Source: Gemmatimonadaceae bacterium
GTDB taxonomy: Bacteria > Gemmatimonadota > Gemmatimonadetes > Gemmatimonadales > Gemmatimonadaceae
DNA length: 64,000 nt
Assembly: GCA_035606695.1 (NCBI GenBank)
Contig: DATNEW010000019.1
Coordinates: 161,459 to 225,458 of the forward strand
Reading direction: 5' to 3'
Shown: piece after piece, positions 35,454-45,831 of the stretch
How positions within the stretch are numbered: the stretch's first letter is position 1
Layout of the letters: the number at the start of each line of letters is the position of its first letter
Made by a program: the position numbers and the translations under genes
Notes under the pieces: generated by a model
The model's database searches: none
What the model saw: only the letters and a program-made list of their open reading frames with translations
Told to the model about the DNA's origin: nothing

Positions 35454-35469
35454 TACGTCACGTGACGTA
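35454..35469. promoter_or_regulatory. perfect 16-bp palindrome in a divergent control region
   Basis: TACGTCACGTGACGTA lies between the divergent lipoprotein and nitroreductase-like genes, 20 nt and 56 nt from their starts. It is an operator candidate. No regulator gene of known match is adjacent. Confidence 0.55.
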
Positions 35470-35525
35470 TCGGACGATCCGCCCAGGAGGGATAGAGTCG
35501 GGCAACGCTGAACGCGGGGCACGAG

Positions 35526-36545
35526 ATGACTATTTCTATACTCGAAACCGATATGCGTCGGTCCGTGACGTGGGCCGAGCTCGGTTCGCTGGCGCGACTC
35601 GCGCCGTCGCCGCACAACGCGCAGCCGTATCGCATCCGGCCGCGTAACGACCATCGCGCGGACATCGTGCTGCTGACCGACCGTCTGCTGCCGCGCGAAG
35701 ACCATGGCAACCTCTACGTCGCGAGCGCGTTCGGTATCTTTGCCGCGACGCTCGTGCGCGCCGGTCTGCACTTCGGGGTCGAGGTGTGCGTGACGGCGGA
35801 TCCGCTGATCGATCCGTCGCGCCTCGAGTACGCGGGTCCCGAGGTGCGTGTCGGCGAAGCGACGATTCGCGGCGCAGTGCAGGCCGTCGAGCAGGCGCGC
35901 CTGCTCGATGCACGGCGCACGTCACGGATACCGTACGACGGCCAGGTCGTCGAGGCTGAGTCTATCCTGGCATTCACCGACGTCGCGTCGCGGCGGGACC
36001 ATCGCTTCGTCTCGTACTCGGACGACATCACCGTGCGATCGGTGTTGCGGCTCAACGCCGACGCGATCATCGACAACCTGCGGCTGGACGCCGAGCGCGA
36101 GGAGATTCGTCCGTGGTATCGCGCGGGCGAGACGCCGGCGCACGGGGACGGGTTGTGGGAGACGCCGATGAATCAGACCGCGTGGACGATGCGCGCCGCG
36201 TTCGACGCGCCGCGCGTCGTGGGCGCACCCGGTATTCGTCAGCTCGCGCGGTGGAGCTATGTGCGCACGCAGCGCGGTACCCGGCACGTCGGCCTCCTGT
36301 GTGGCCGGTTCGGCCGGTGGCGCGAGTTGGTTTCGGCCGGCGAGATGCTGCTCGAGCTCTGGCTCACGATGGCGGCGCGTGGCGTGTACATGCATCCCAT
36401 GGGCTCGATGCTCACCAATCCGCGCTACGCCCGCGAGATCGCGGCGCGCTTCGGGGTGGGGGACTGCTGGCTGGTGTTCCGGTTCGGCCGAGGCGCGGAA
36501 CCACCGCGCGCGCCGCGCATTCACAATATTGTCATATCAGAATAA
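35526..36545 (+). CDS. nitroreductase-like (Acg-family) protein
   Basis: A 339-residue protein with features of the FMN-binding nitroreductase fold in its long Acg-like form. LGSLARLAPSPHNAQPYRI is the N-terminal FMN/phosphate region. ARRTSRIPYDG follows mid-way, and a C-terminal LWLTMAARGVYMHPMGSMLT helix precedes the VGDCWLVFRFGR strand. It may bind rather than turn over flavin, as Acg proteins do. The stop is 4 nt before the PaaK-like gene, so the pair is an operon. Role unknown. Confidence 0.65.
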   Translation: MTISILETDMRRSVTWAELGSLARLAPSPHNAQPYRIRPRNDHRADIVLLTDRLLPREDHGNLYVASAFGIFAATLVRAGLHFGVEVCVTADPLIDPSRLEYAGPEVRVGEATIRGAVQAVEQARLLDARRTSRIPYDGQVVEAESILAFTDVASRRDHRFVSYSDDITVRSVLRLNADAIIDNLRLDAEREEIRPWYRAGETPAHGDGLWETPMNQTAWTMRAAFDAPRVVGAPGIRQLARWSYVRTQRGTRHVGLLCGRFGRWRELVSAGEMLLELWLTMAARGVYMHPMGSMLTNPRYAREIAARFGVGDCWLVFRFGRGAEPPRAPRIHNIVISE

Positions 36546-36549
36546 CTAT

Positions 36550-38019
36550 ATGAATAGACTCATCGACCCGTTGCTGGGCCGCGCGATGCGCGTCGCCGGC
36601 GACGCCGCTCTCTCGTGTTGGAGCGCGTACCGCCTGCTGTTCATTCCGGCGCTGATGGGCGACCGTCGCGAACGCCTCGCGCGGCGCCGCGCGGCCGCTG
36701 CGTTCTACAATGCGCGGCGACGCGTGCCGGCGTATCGCCACTTCCTGCGCGAGCAGGGAGCGGAGCACGTCCGCGGCTTCGAGGACATTCCGCCGATGGA
36801 CAAGGCGAACTACATCGCGCGCTGGCCGATCGAGCAGCTCTGCCAGGGCGGACGCTTGCCGGCGCGCGGCGCGGTCATCGATGAATCGTCGGGCTCGACG
36901 GGCGCGGCAACGAACTGGGTGCGCGGCCGGCGCGAGCGCCGCACGGCGCGCCGCCTCATTCAGTATTCCGCGCGCTCGACGTTCGGCAACGAAAGCTTCG
37001 TGCTGCTCAACTGCTTCGCGCTCGGGCCGTGGGCGACCGGGATGAACGTGTCCATGTCGCTCGTCGACCGCTGCCTCCTCAAGTCGATCGGGCCGGACGT
37101 CGGCAAGGTCATCGCGTCGCTCGAGCTGCTCGGGCCTTCCTACCGATACGTCATTGCCGGGTATCCTCCGTTTCTCAAGAATCTCATCGACACCGCGACG
37201 ATCGACTGGTCGCGGTACGACGTGTGCGCGGTCGTCGGCGGCGAAGGCATGTCGGAGCCGTTGCGTGCCGCGCTCAATCGCTGCTTTCGCAAAACGATCT
37301 CGAGCTTCGGCGCGTCGGACCTCGAGATCAATCTCGCGGTCGAAACGGAGTTCAGCATCGCGCTGCGGCAGGCGATCGCGGAGGACGAAAGCCTGGGCCG
37401 CGATCTGTACGGCAGCGAGTCGCTGCCGATGATCTTTCAATACGATCCGCTGAACAGTCTGTTCGAGAGCACCGATGACCGTAGCCTGCTCGTGACCATC
37501 AACCGGCTCGAGAACGTCTCGCCGCGCATTCGCTACAACATCCACGATCGCGGCGTCGTGCGGCCGATGTCGCAGGTGCAAGCGGTGCTTCGCGCGCACG
37601 GCGTGAGGTTGGCGGCGGCGCCGACGGTCGATCTTCCGTTGCTGTTCCACTGGGGACGGCAGGACAGCTCCGTCGCCTTCTACGGCTGCAAGGTGACTCC
37701 CGAACACGTGCAGCACGCGCTGCTGTGCGTGCCGGAACTGGCGGCGTCGCTCGGGGCGTTCGCGCTGCATCCGTACGAGGATGCCAGGGCGAACAAGCGA
37801 CTCGAGTTATACGTCGAGCTGACGCGGGATCTCGATGGCATTTGCGCCGACGCCGTTGGCCGAACGGTGTGGCGCGAGCTTGCGGCGGTGAATCAGGATT
37901 TCCGGGAATCCATCAAGATGGTGCCGGCGGAATGTCGGCCGACGGTCCGGCTATTCCGTCCGGGCGCCAGCCCGATGTCCGGCCAGGATCCGCGCATCAA
38001 GCGGCGCTACATCGTCTGA
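36550..38019 (+). CDS. adenylate-forming enzyme, phenylacetate-CoA ligase (PaaK)-like
   Basis: A 489-residue member of the PaaK/LuxE-type adenylate-forming group. RVPAYRHFLREQG and DIPPMDKANYI are the usual N-terminal blocks. DESSGSTGAATNWVRG at about 114-129 is the phosphate-binding motif. VVGGEGMSEPLR and RIRYNIHDRGVV mark the core and hinge. It is not recognisably a true phenylacetate ligase because no paa genes are nearby. It could activate a carboxylate for CoA, a carrier or the partner protein. The ATG at 36550 follows the nitroreductase-like stop by 4 nt. The longer frame from 36259 overlaps that gene and is rejected. Confidence 0.72.
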   Translation: MNRLIDPLLGRAMRVAGDAALSCWSAYRLLFIPALMGDRRERLARRRAAAAFYNARRRVPAYRHFLREQGAEHVRGFEDIPPMDKANYIARWPIEQLCQGGRLPARGAVIDESSGSTGAATNWVRGRRERRTARRLIQYSARSTFGNESFVLLNCFALGPWATGMNVSMSLVDRCLLKSIGPDVGKVIASLELLGPSYRYVIAGYPPFLKNLIDTATIDWSRYDVCAVVGGEGMSEPLRAALNRCFRKTISSFGASDLEINLAVETEFSIALRQAIAEDESLGRDLYGSESLPMIFQYDPLNSLFESTDDRSLLVTINRLENVSPRIRYNIHDRGVVRPMSQVQAVLRAHGVRLAAAPTVDLPLLFHWGRQDSSVAFYGCKVTPEHVQHALLCVPELAASLGAFALHPYEDARANKRLELYVELTRDLDGICADAVGRTVWRELAAVNQDFRESIKMVPAECRPTVRLFRPGASPMSGQDPRIKRRYIV

Positions 38020-38079
38020 TGAACCGTTCGCATCGGTCCGATGGGGCCGAAAGCGTCTTGTCTGGATGGTTCCGGCCAT

Positions 38080-38107
38080 CTTGCCGCTTCCTGTTCCTGG
38101 ATACAAT
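38080..38107 (+). promoter_or_regulatory. promoter of the SusC-like gene
   Basis: CTTGCC (38080-38085) and TACAAT (38102-38107) are 16 bp apart, 56 nt before the SusC ATG. Confidence 0.5.
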
Positions 38108-38163
38108 ATGCGGCCGTCGACGAAGCCGTCGCGTTCGGACCCTCCCCACCTTGAGGCACGACG

Positions 38164-41100
38164 ATGCGAGACGCCAGGCGAAGTTTGTTGCTGTCGATCG
38201 TTCCGCTATTCGCTGCCGGCGTCCTCGCCGCGCAAGCACCCACGGCCACCGTTACCGGCCAAATCACCGACTCCCTCACACAAACTCCGCTCTCGGGCGC
38301 CGAAGTGTTCATCGCGGCGCCTGGCGGTGGTGGACGCGGCGCACGGACGGCCGCGAATGGACGATACACCATCACCGGCGCCCCCGCGGGCACCGTGACG
38401 TTGCGCGTGCGCGCACTCGGCTACGCGCCGAAGGAGCGCGGCGTCACGCTCACCGCATCGCAGACCGCGACGTTCGACTTCGCGCTCTCGACGCGGACCA
38501 CGCAACTCGATGAAGTCGTCGTCACGGGCACGGGCGGCGCGGTCGAACGCCGAGCGGTGGGCAACGTGATCGAGAGCATCAACGCGGATTCCGTCCTGGC
38601 GACGGCGGCCCCGCGAACGGTCGATCAGCTGATCGGCGCGCGCACGCCGGGCGTCATCATGCTGCCGTCCACGGGCCAGGTTGGTACCGGCGCGCAGATT
38701 CGCATCCGCGCGGTGGGCAGCCTCTCCCTCGGCACCGACCCGATCGTGTACATCGATGGCGTGCGCATGGATGCCAATCCAGCACAGGGGCCGTCGCAGC
38801 GCGGCGGCGCCGGCGCAAGTCGTTTGAACGACATCAACCCGGACGACATCGAGTCCATCGAGATCATCAAGGGTCCCGCGGCGGCGACGCTCTACGGTAC
38901 CGAAGCGTCGAACGGCGTCGTCCAGATCATCACGAAGCGCGGCAAGACCGGTGAATCGCACTGGGATTTCAACATGCGCCAAGGCACGAACTGGTTGGCG
39001 AATCCCGAAGGCCGCGCCGGACTGCTTTACGGAACCGACAAGAGCGGGAATCTCATCAGCATCAACCTGTACAAGATGCAGCTGGATTCCGGCAAGGGTC
39101 CCATCTTCAACAATGGCCGGAATCAAGGGTACGCGCTGAACCTGCACGGCGGCACGGACGCCACGCGATACTACCTGTCGTCCAACTACGACAACGACGT
39201 CGGCGTCGTCTCGTGGAACTGGGACCGGAAGATCTCGACGCGCGCGAACATCGACGTCGAGCCGAACAGCAAGCTGCGGCTGCAGGGAAGCCTGGGCTAC
39301 ATTCGCGATCGCATTCGTCTGGCGCAGCCGGGCGAGATCAATCCGGACCCGTTCAGCAATCTCGTATGGGGGCGTCCGAGTCTCATTCCTTCGACGGGCG
39401 GGTTTGGCTTCGCGCCGCGCTCGCTGTGGGACGACGTTGAGGATCACGCCGACGCGGATCGCACGACCACCAGCATCACCGCGAACTACGAGCCGGTGAG
39501 CTGGTTCACCCAGCGGTTCGTGGCCGGCTACGACGTGAACTCGGAGAACAACTGGACGCTGTATCCGCGCGAGACGCCGGAGAACGTCAATTTCTACGGC
39601 TCGAATGGGCTCGGCGAAAAAAGCGTGGATCGCCAGGCGCGCAACGTGCTCACGCTCGACTATACGGGCAATCTGAAGTACGCGCTCCGCATGTTCGACT
39701 TCACGACGTCGTTCGGCTTCCAGCACTATCGCTCGGAGGTCAACGACATCACGGCGAGTGGAACGACGTTCCCGGCGTCGCCGATCACCACGGTCTCCGG
39801 TACGACGACGAAGAACGCGGCGGAAGCGTACACCGCGAACGCGACCGTTGGCCTGTATGCGCAGCAGGAGCTCGGGTGGCAGAATCGCCTGTTCCTGACC
39901 GCGGCGCTCCGTGGCGACGACAACAGCGCCTTCGGAAAGTCATATAAGGCGGCGTACTATCCGAAGGTCAGCGGCTCGTGGGTCATCAGCGAAGAGCCGT
40001 TCTGGAAAGAGAAGCTCTCGCGCTTGAGCAACATCGTCAGCGATCTGCGATTCCGCACCGCGTACGGCGCCGCGGGCACGCAGCCCGGAACCTTCGACGC
40101 GCAACAGCTCTACACGTCGAGCACGGGCTTCACGAACCAGCCGGGTCTCGTTCCGCAGTCGTTCGGTAATCCGCAGCTCAAACCGGAACGCAGCATGGAG
40201 CTCGAGACGGGCTTCGAGGCGACGGGCCTTAGCGGGCGTGCGAACGTGTCGTACACGCACTTCTCGCGTCAGGTGACCGACGCGATCGTCAACGTGCCGT
40301 TGCCGCCGTCGACTGGTTTCCCCGGCAATCAGGTCGTGAACATCGGCCGAGTGAAGGCGTGGGGCAACGAGCTCGCCGCTTCGTATCAGATCCTCAGGGG
40401 ACGCCGCGTCGGTTGGGACATCGGCACGCAGCTCGCCAACAACGGCAACCTCATTCAGGACATGGGCGGGCAGCAGTTCCTGACCGTCGGCGGTGGTGGG
40501 CAGGGGCAGAATCGCGTCGGCTACGGCATCGCGGATCTGTTCATGTACAAGGTGCGCTCGGCCGTGCTCGATGCGAAGGGCAACGTGTTGTCGGCGATCT
40601 GCGACGGGGGCACTGGCGCGTCCGGCCTGGAGCAGGGTGGACCGGACAAGCCGTGCCCGATCGGCAGCTTCACCGGCACGCCCGCGCCGCGCGTCTTCTG
40701 GGGTCACTCGCAGCCGACGTGGCAGGCGGGATTGAATACGTCGGTCACACTGTGGCAGAACCTGCGCTTCTACGCGCGCGCCGACGGCAACGGCGGCAAC
40801 TGGCAGGAAGACACCGAGATTCGCGCGCTGGCGAACCAGGGTTCGCAGAAGGCCGTGATTCTTCACAACGATCCGTTGCTCCAGACCTACCGCGCGATCG
40901 AAGCGGACGGTCCGAGCACCTACCGCGCGGGCTTCCTCAAGCTCCGCGAACTCTCGGCGTCGTACACGCTGCGCCCGCAGCTGTTGCAGCGGTTCGGCGC
41001 GTCGGCCGGCACGGTCACGCTCGCCGCGCGCAACGTCTCGATGCTGTGGACCGCGCAGCAAGGCTGGAACACGTCGCGCGACAACGAGATCTACGTCGAC

Positions 41101-41220
41101 ATCGCGAACCAGCACGTGTGGGACCCGGAAACGCGCGCCGTGGGCGCCTTGTCGAACGGGTTCCAGACGGTTCTGCCGCCGACCGCCAGCTTCGTCGCCA
41201 CTTTCCGTCTTACCTACTGA
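38164..41220 (+). CDS. SusC/RagA-family TonB-dependent outer-membrane receptor
   Basis: A 1018-residue TonB-dependent transporter. It has a signal peptide (about 1-23), then a carboxypeptidase-regulatory-like domain (TVTGQITDSLTQTPLSGAEV to about residue 110). The LDEVVVTGTG TonB-box region follows, then the plug domain with PIVYIDGVRMD and the SusC hallmark IESIEIIKGPAAATLYGTEA. A large beta-barrel ends VPP-type strands in VATFRLTY. It forms a pair with the SusD-like gene 18 nt downstream. Ligands are probably oligomeric nutrients; no glycoside hydrolase or protease is encoded next to it, so the substrate is open. Confidence 0.94.
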   Translation: MRDARRSLLLSIVPLFAAGVLAAQAPTATVTGQITDSLTQTPLSGAEVFIAAPGGGGRGARTAANGRYTITGAPAGTVTLRVRALGYAPKERGVTLTASQTATFDFALSTRTTQLDEVVVTGTGGAVERRAVGNVIESINADSVLATAAPRTVDQLIGARTPGVIMLPSTGQVGTGAQIRIRAVGSLSLGTDPIVYIDGVRMDANPAQGPSQRGGAGASRLNDINPDDIESIEIIKGPAAATLYGTEASNGVVQIITKRGKTGESHWDFNMRQGTNWLANPEGRAGLLYGTDKSGNLISINLYKMQLDSGKGPIFNNGRNQGYALNLHGGTDATRYYLSSNYDNDVGVVSWNWDRKISTRANIDVEPNSKLRLQGSLGYIRDRIRLAQPGEINPDPFSNLVWGRPSLIPSTGGFGFAPRSLWDDVEDHADADRTTTSITANYEPVSWFTQRFVAGYDVNSENNWTLYPRETPENVNFYGSNGLGEKSVDRQARNVLTLDYTGNLKYALRMFDFTTSFGFQHYRSEVNDITASGTTFPASPITTVSGTTTKNAAEAYTANATVGLYAQQELGWQNRLFLTAALRGDDNSAFGKSYKAAYYPKVSGSWVISEEPFWKEKLSRLSNIVSDLRFRTAYGAAGTQPGTFDAQQLYTSSTGFTNQPGLVPQSFGNPQLKPERSMELETGFEATGLSGRANVSYTHFSRQVTDAIVNVPLPPSTGFPGNQVVNIGRVKAWGNELAASYQILRGRRVGWDIGTQLANNGNLIQDMGGQQFLTVGGGGQGQNRVGYGIADLFMYKVRSAVLDAKGNVLSAICDGGTGASGLEQGGPDKPCPIGSFTGTPAPRVFWGHSQPTWQAGLNTSVTLWQNLRFYARADGNGGNWQEDTEIRALANQGSQKAVILHNDPLLQTYRAIEADGPSTYRAGFLKLRELSASYTLRPQLLQRFGASAGTVTLAARNVSMLWTAQQGWNTSRDNEIYVDIANQHVWDPETRAVGALSNGFQTVLPPTASFVATFRLTY

Positions 41221-41238
41221 GTGAGGAGATCGAGAGAC

Positions 41239-42564
41239 ATGTCATCGCGAATCATGCGTCGATCGACGCTTTTCACTCGGACGCGAAATTCCGCTCGTGC
41301 GGTCACTCGCGTCATTGCCGGGCTGGCGTTCGCCGGCCTCGGCGCCTGTAACAGTTTGCTCTCCGTGGACAATCCGGCCAGTGTGCCCGTCGAAGCGCTG
41401 TCCGATCCGACGCTCATTCGTCCGCTCACCAATGCCGCCATTCAAACATTGCAATGCGGCGTCGAGCAATACGACGCCAGCACGGCGATGCTGGCCGGCG
41501 AATACCTGTCCTCGAACGGGTTTGTCGACAACCATCCGTGGGAGTGGCGTGGCATCGTCGAGATCAAGGCCGCACCCGGGTCATGCAACTTTGGTCTGAA
41601 CACTACGGCGATGGGCTTCTATACGCCGTTGCAGCAAGCGCGCTTCCAGTTGGACGACGCGTTCAACCGCCTGGAGAAACTGACCGATGCGGACGTCGTG
41701 TCGCGCACACTGCTGATGGAAGAAATGCGCGCGTATGCCGGCTACGCCGACTTGCTGCTCGGCGAAGGCATGTGCCAGATGACGATCGACGACGGCCCGG
41801 CGATGACCCGCGAGCAGGTCTTCGCGCTCGCGGAAAGTCGATTTACCGATGCGATCGCGCTCGCGGCGAAGGTCACGGACAGTACGACGACGGCCGCGAG
41901 CGTGCTGAACATGGCGCTCGTTGGCAGAGCGCGCGCGCGTCTCGACCTGAAGCACTTGCCCGAGGCGGCGGCTGATGCGAACGCGGTGCCGACCGGCTTC
42001 GTTCGCAATGCCGAATTCACCGAAGGCGGCGCGCCGGCGCGCACGAATCGTATCTTCAACCTGACGATTCGGAATGCGTTCCTCTCAGTGGCCGATGCGT
42101 ATCGCAACATGACGGTGAACGGCGTCAGCGGCAACGTCGCCGACCCGCGCGTGGTCACGAAGAGTGCGGGTCTCGGCAACGACGGTGTGACGCCGCAATT
42201 CCAGCAGCAGAAATTCACCGCGGGCGGCTCACCGATCCCAATCGCGTCGTGGAACGAAGCACAGCTCATTTACGCCGAAGCAGTCGGCGGGCAGGCGGGC
42301 TTCGACGCGATCAATCGCGTGCGTGCCGCGAACAAGGTGCCCGCGCTGGCTGGTGCGGTGCCGACGGGCCAGGCGTACACCGATCTCGTGCTCGAGGAAC
42401 GGCGGCGCCAGCTCTTCAGTGAAGGCCAGCGCTACGGCGACATGCTGCGCTACAACCTGCCGTTCACATCAGGGGTGAATCGCAAGGGGCAGACCTACAG
42501 CAACCTCACCTGTGTCCCGTTGCCGGACGTGGAAACGTTCAACAATCCGAACTTCAAGAGCTGA
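41239..42564 (+). CDS. SusD/RagB-family nutrient-binding lipoprotein
   Basis: A 441-residue surface lipoprotein partner of SusC. From the ATG at 41239, behind a GAGGAG element, the signal ends at lipobox LGAC (Cys35). TPR-like helices follow ([35 protein letters not shown]). The C-terminal SusD block [20 protein letters not shown] is clear. It is followed by a strong terminator, so SusC-SusD is a two-gene unit. Confidence 0.9.
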   Translation: MSSRIMRRSTLFTRTRNSARAVTRVIAGLAFAGLGACNSLLSVDNPASVPVEALSDPTLIRPLTNAAIQTLQCGVEQYDASTAMLAGEYLSSNGFVDNHPWEWRGIVEIKAAPGSCNFGLNTTAMGFYTPLQQARFQLDDAFNRLEKLTDADVVSRTLLMEEMRAYAGYADLLLGEGMCQMTIDDGPAMTREQVFALAESRFTDAIALAAKVTDSTTTAASVLNMALVGRARARLDLKHLPEAAADANAVPTGFVRNAEFTEGGAPARTNRIFNLTIRNAFLSVADAYRNMTVNGVSGNVADPRVVTKSAGLGNDGVTPQFQQQKFTAGGSPIPIASWNEAQLIYAEAVGGQAGFDAINRVRAANKVPALAGAVPTGQAYTDLVLEERRRQLFSEGQRYGDMLRYNLPFTSGVNRKGQTYSNLTCVPLPDVETFNNPNFKS

Positions 42565-42583
42565 TCGTTGCGTGACGATGGAC

Positions 42584-42630
42584 GAACGAAGAGAGCGGGC
42601 GAGCCGAAATGGCTCGCCCGTTTCTCGTTC
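42584..42630 (+). terminator. intrinsic terminator of the SusC-SusD unit
   Basis: CGGGCGAGCC and GGCTCGCCCG form a 10-bp stem around GAAAT, followed by TTTCTCGTTCGTTC. An outer GAACGA/TCGTTC pair extends the stem. Confidence 0.85.
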
Positions 42631-42673
42631 GTTCTCTTTGCGCGGCGCACCGTGTCCGATAGCTTCCACGATC

Positions 42674-44224
<1,551 letters not shown>

Positions 44225-44301
44225 GCGATGGGCGATGGCGGTTGAGCGATGGGCGCTCAAACCCCACGGCCGCCCGGCGCCCATCGCCCACCGCCCATCG
44301 C
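44225..44301. repeat. heptamer array in inverted arrangement before accC
   Basis: Three units CGCCCAT, CGCCCAC and CGCCCAT (44278-44298) end 3 nt before the accC ATG. The reverse-orientation GCGATGGGCG occurs at 44225 and again within 44244-44258. The two sides could pair as a long hairpin covering the ribosome-binding region of accC. Confidence 0.75.
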
Positions 44302-45831
44302 ATGTTTAAGAAAATCCTCATCGCCAACCGCGGCGAGATCGCGCTGCGCGTCATTCGCGCGTGCCGCGAGATGGGCATCACGTCCGTCGCCGTGTACAGC
44401 GACGCCGACGCGCGCGCGCCTCACGTGCGCGAGGCCGACGAGGCGGTGCACATCGGCGCCTCGCCGCCGGGCGAGAGTTATCTCAAGGGCGACCGCATCA
44501 TCGAGGCGGCGCAGCGCGTCGGCGCCGAGGCGATTCATCCCGGATACGGCTTTCTGTCGGAGCGCGAGTGGTTCTCGCGCGCGGTGCGCGACGCGGGGCT
44601 GGTGTTCATCGGGCCGCCGCCGGAAGCGATTGCCGCCATGGGCAGCAAGACCGCCGCGCGGCAGCTCGCCATCGCCGCCAACGTGCCCGTGGTTCCCGGC
44701 ACGACGGAAGCGCTTCGCGACGCCGACGAAGCAAAGCAGATCGCCGAGCGAGTTAGTTACCCAGTGTTACTAAAAGCGGCCGCGGGCGGTGGCGGCAAGG
44801 GCATGCGCGTCGTGCGCGAGCCATCAGAAATGGCGAATGCGCTCGACACCGCTCGGCGCGAAGCGAAGAATGCCTTCGGCGATGACGCGGTCTACGTCGA
44901 GAAGTACATCGTCGGCCCGCGGCATGTCGAGATCCAGGTGTTGGGCGATCAGCACGGCACCATGCTCTCGCTCAACGAGCGTGAATGCTCCGTGCAACGG
45001 CGGCATCAGAAGATGATCGAAGAGGCGCCGAGTGTGGCGGTGAGTCCCGAACTGCGGCGGCGCATGGGAGAGACCGCGGTGCGCGCCGCGAAGTCCGCGG
45101 GCTACGTCAACGCCGGCACGTGCGAGTTCCTGCTCGATCGCGACGGCAATTTCTATTTCCTGGAGATGAACACGCGGCTCCAGGTCGAACATCCGGTCAC
45201 GGAACTGGTGACCGGCCTCGATCTGGTGCAGTGGCAAATTCGCATCGCCGCCGGCGAGCGGCTGCCGTTCTCGCAGGACGAGATCGTGCCGCGCGGCTGG
45301 GCCATCGAGTGCCGCATCACGAGCGAGGATCCCGCGAACGGATTCGTGCCGTCGACGGGGCGCATCTCGTATCTGCACCTGCCGGCGGGACCCGGGGTGC
45401 GCTGGGACGGCGGTATCGAAGTCGGCAGCGACGTCGGTCTCTACTACGATCCGATGCTCGCCAAGCTGATCGTGCACGCGCCGACGCGCGAGGCGGCGAT
45501 CGACCGAATGCATCGCGCGCTCCTGGAGCTCACGATCGAAGGCGTGGAATCGTCGCGCGATTTCCATTTGCGCGTGATGGAAGACGCGGAGTTTCGCGCG
45601 GGTGCGATCGAGATTCAGTGGTTGGAGCGGCGGCTCGAGTCGCTCGTCAATGCGAAGCCGCCGGCGGACACCGCGAAGACCGCGGCGCTCGTCGCGGCGC
45701 TGATCGCCGATCGCGATCGTCATGTGGCGCGGCGCCCGGTCCATGGCGCGGCGGCGCCGAATGCAAGCGCGACGCCGGGTGCGACGGCGGATGCATGGAC
45801 GCGCATCGCCCGCCTGGAATCGCTGCGGTGA
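44302..45831 (+). CDS. accC: acyl-CoA carboxylase, biotin carboxylase subunit
   Basis: A 509-residue ATP-grasp biotin carboxylase that carboxylates the biotin on a carrier protein. It has the N-terminal FKKILIANRGEIALRVIRA, the glycine-rich loop KAAAGGGGKGMRVV, HVEIQVLGDQHG, ECSVQRRHQKMIEEAP, EMNTRLQVEHPVTE and the C-terminal GLYYDPMLAKLIVHAPTR. The last ~60 residues are a low-complexity Ala-rich tail with no biotin site. The biotin carrier is a separate gene at 47063. The stop overlaps the methyltransferase gene as GTGA. Confidence 0.94.
   Translation: MFKKILIANRGEIALRVIRACREMGITSVAVYSDADARAPHVREADEAVHIGASPPGESYLKGDRIIEAAQRVGAEAIHPGYGFLSEREWFSRAVRDAGLVFIGPPPEAIAAMGSKTAARQLAIAANVPVVPGTTEALRDADEAKQIAERVSYPVLLKAAAGGGGKGMRVVREPSEMANALDTARREAKNAFGDDAVYVEKYIVGPRHVEIQVLGDQHGTMLSLNERECSVQRRHQKMIEEAPSVAVSPELRRRMGETAVRAAKSAGYVNAGTCEFLLDRDGNFYFLEMNTRLQVEHPVTELVTGLDLVQWQIRIAAGERLPFSQDEIVPRGWAIECRITSEDPANGFVPSTGRISYLHLPAGPGVRWDGGIEVGSDVGLYYDPMLAKLIVHAPTREAAIDRMHRALLELTIEGVESSRDFHLRVMEDAEFRAGAIEIQWLERRLESLVNAKPPADTAKTAALVAALIADRDRHVARRPVHGAAAPNASATPGATADAWTRIARLESLR

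Noticed and set aside
35434..35525. A regulator gene for the 16-bp palindrome
   Set aside because: No reading frame in the gap. The nearest regulator is the TetR at 33840, which has its own, different palindrome.
38164..42564. SusC/SusD as evidence for Bacteroidota
   Set aside because: The strong GC richness, codon use and gene orders do not suit that phylum, and SusC/SusD pairs also occur in Gemmatimonadota.
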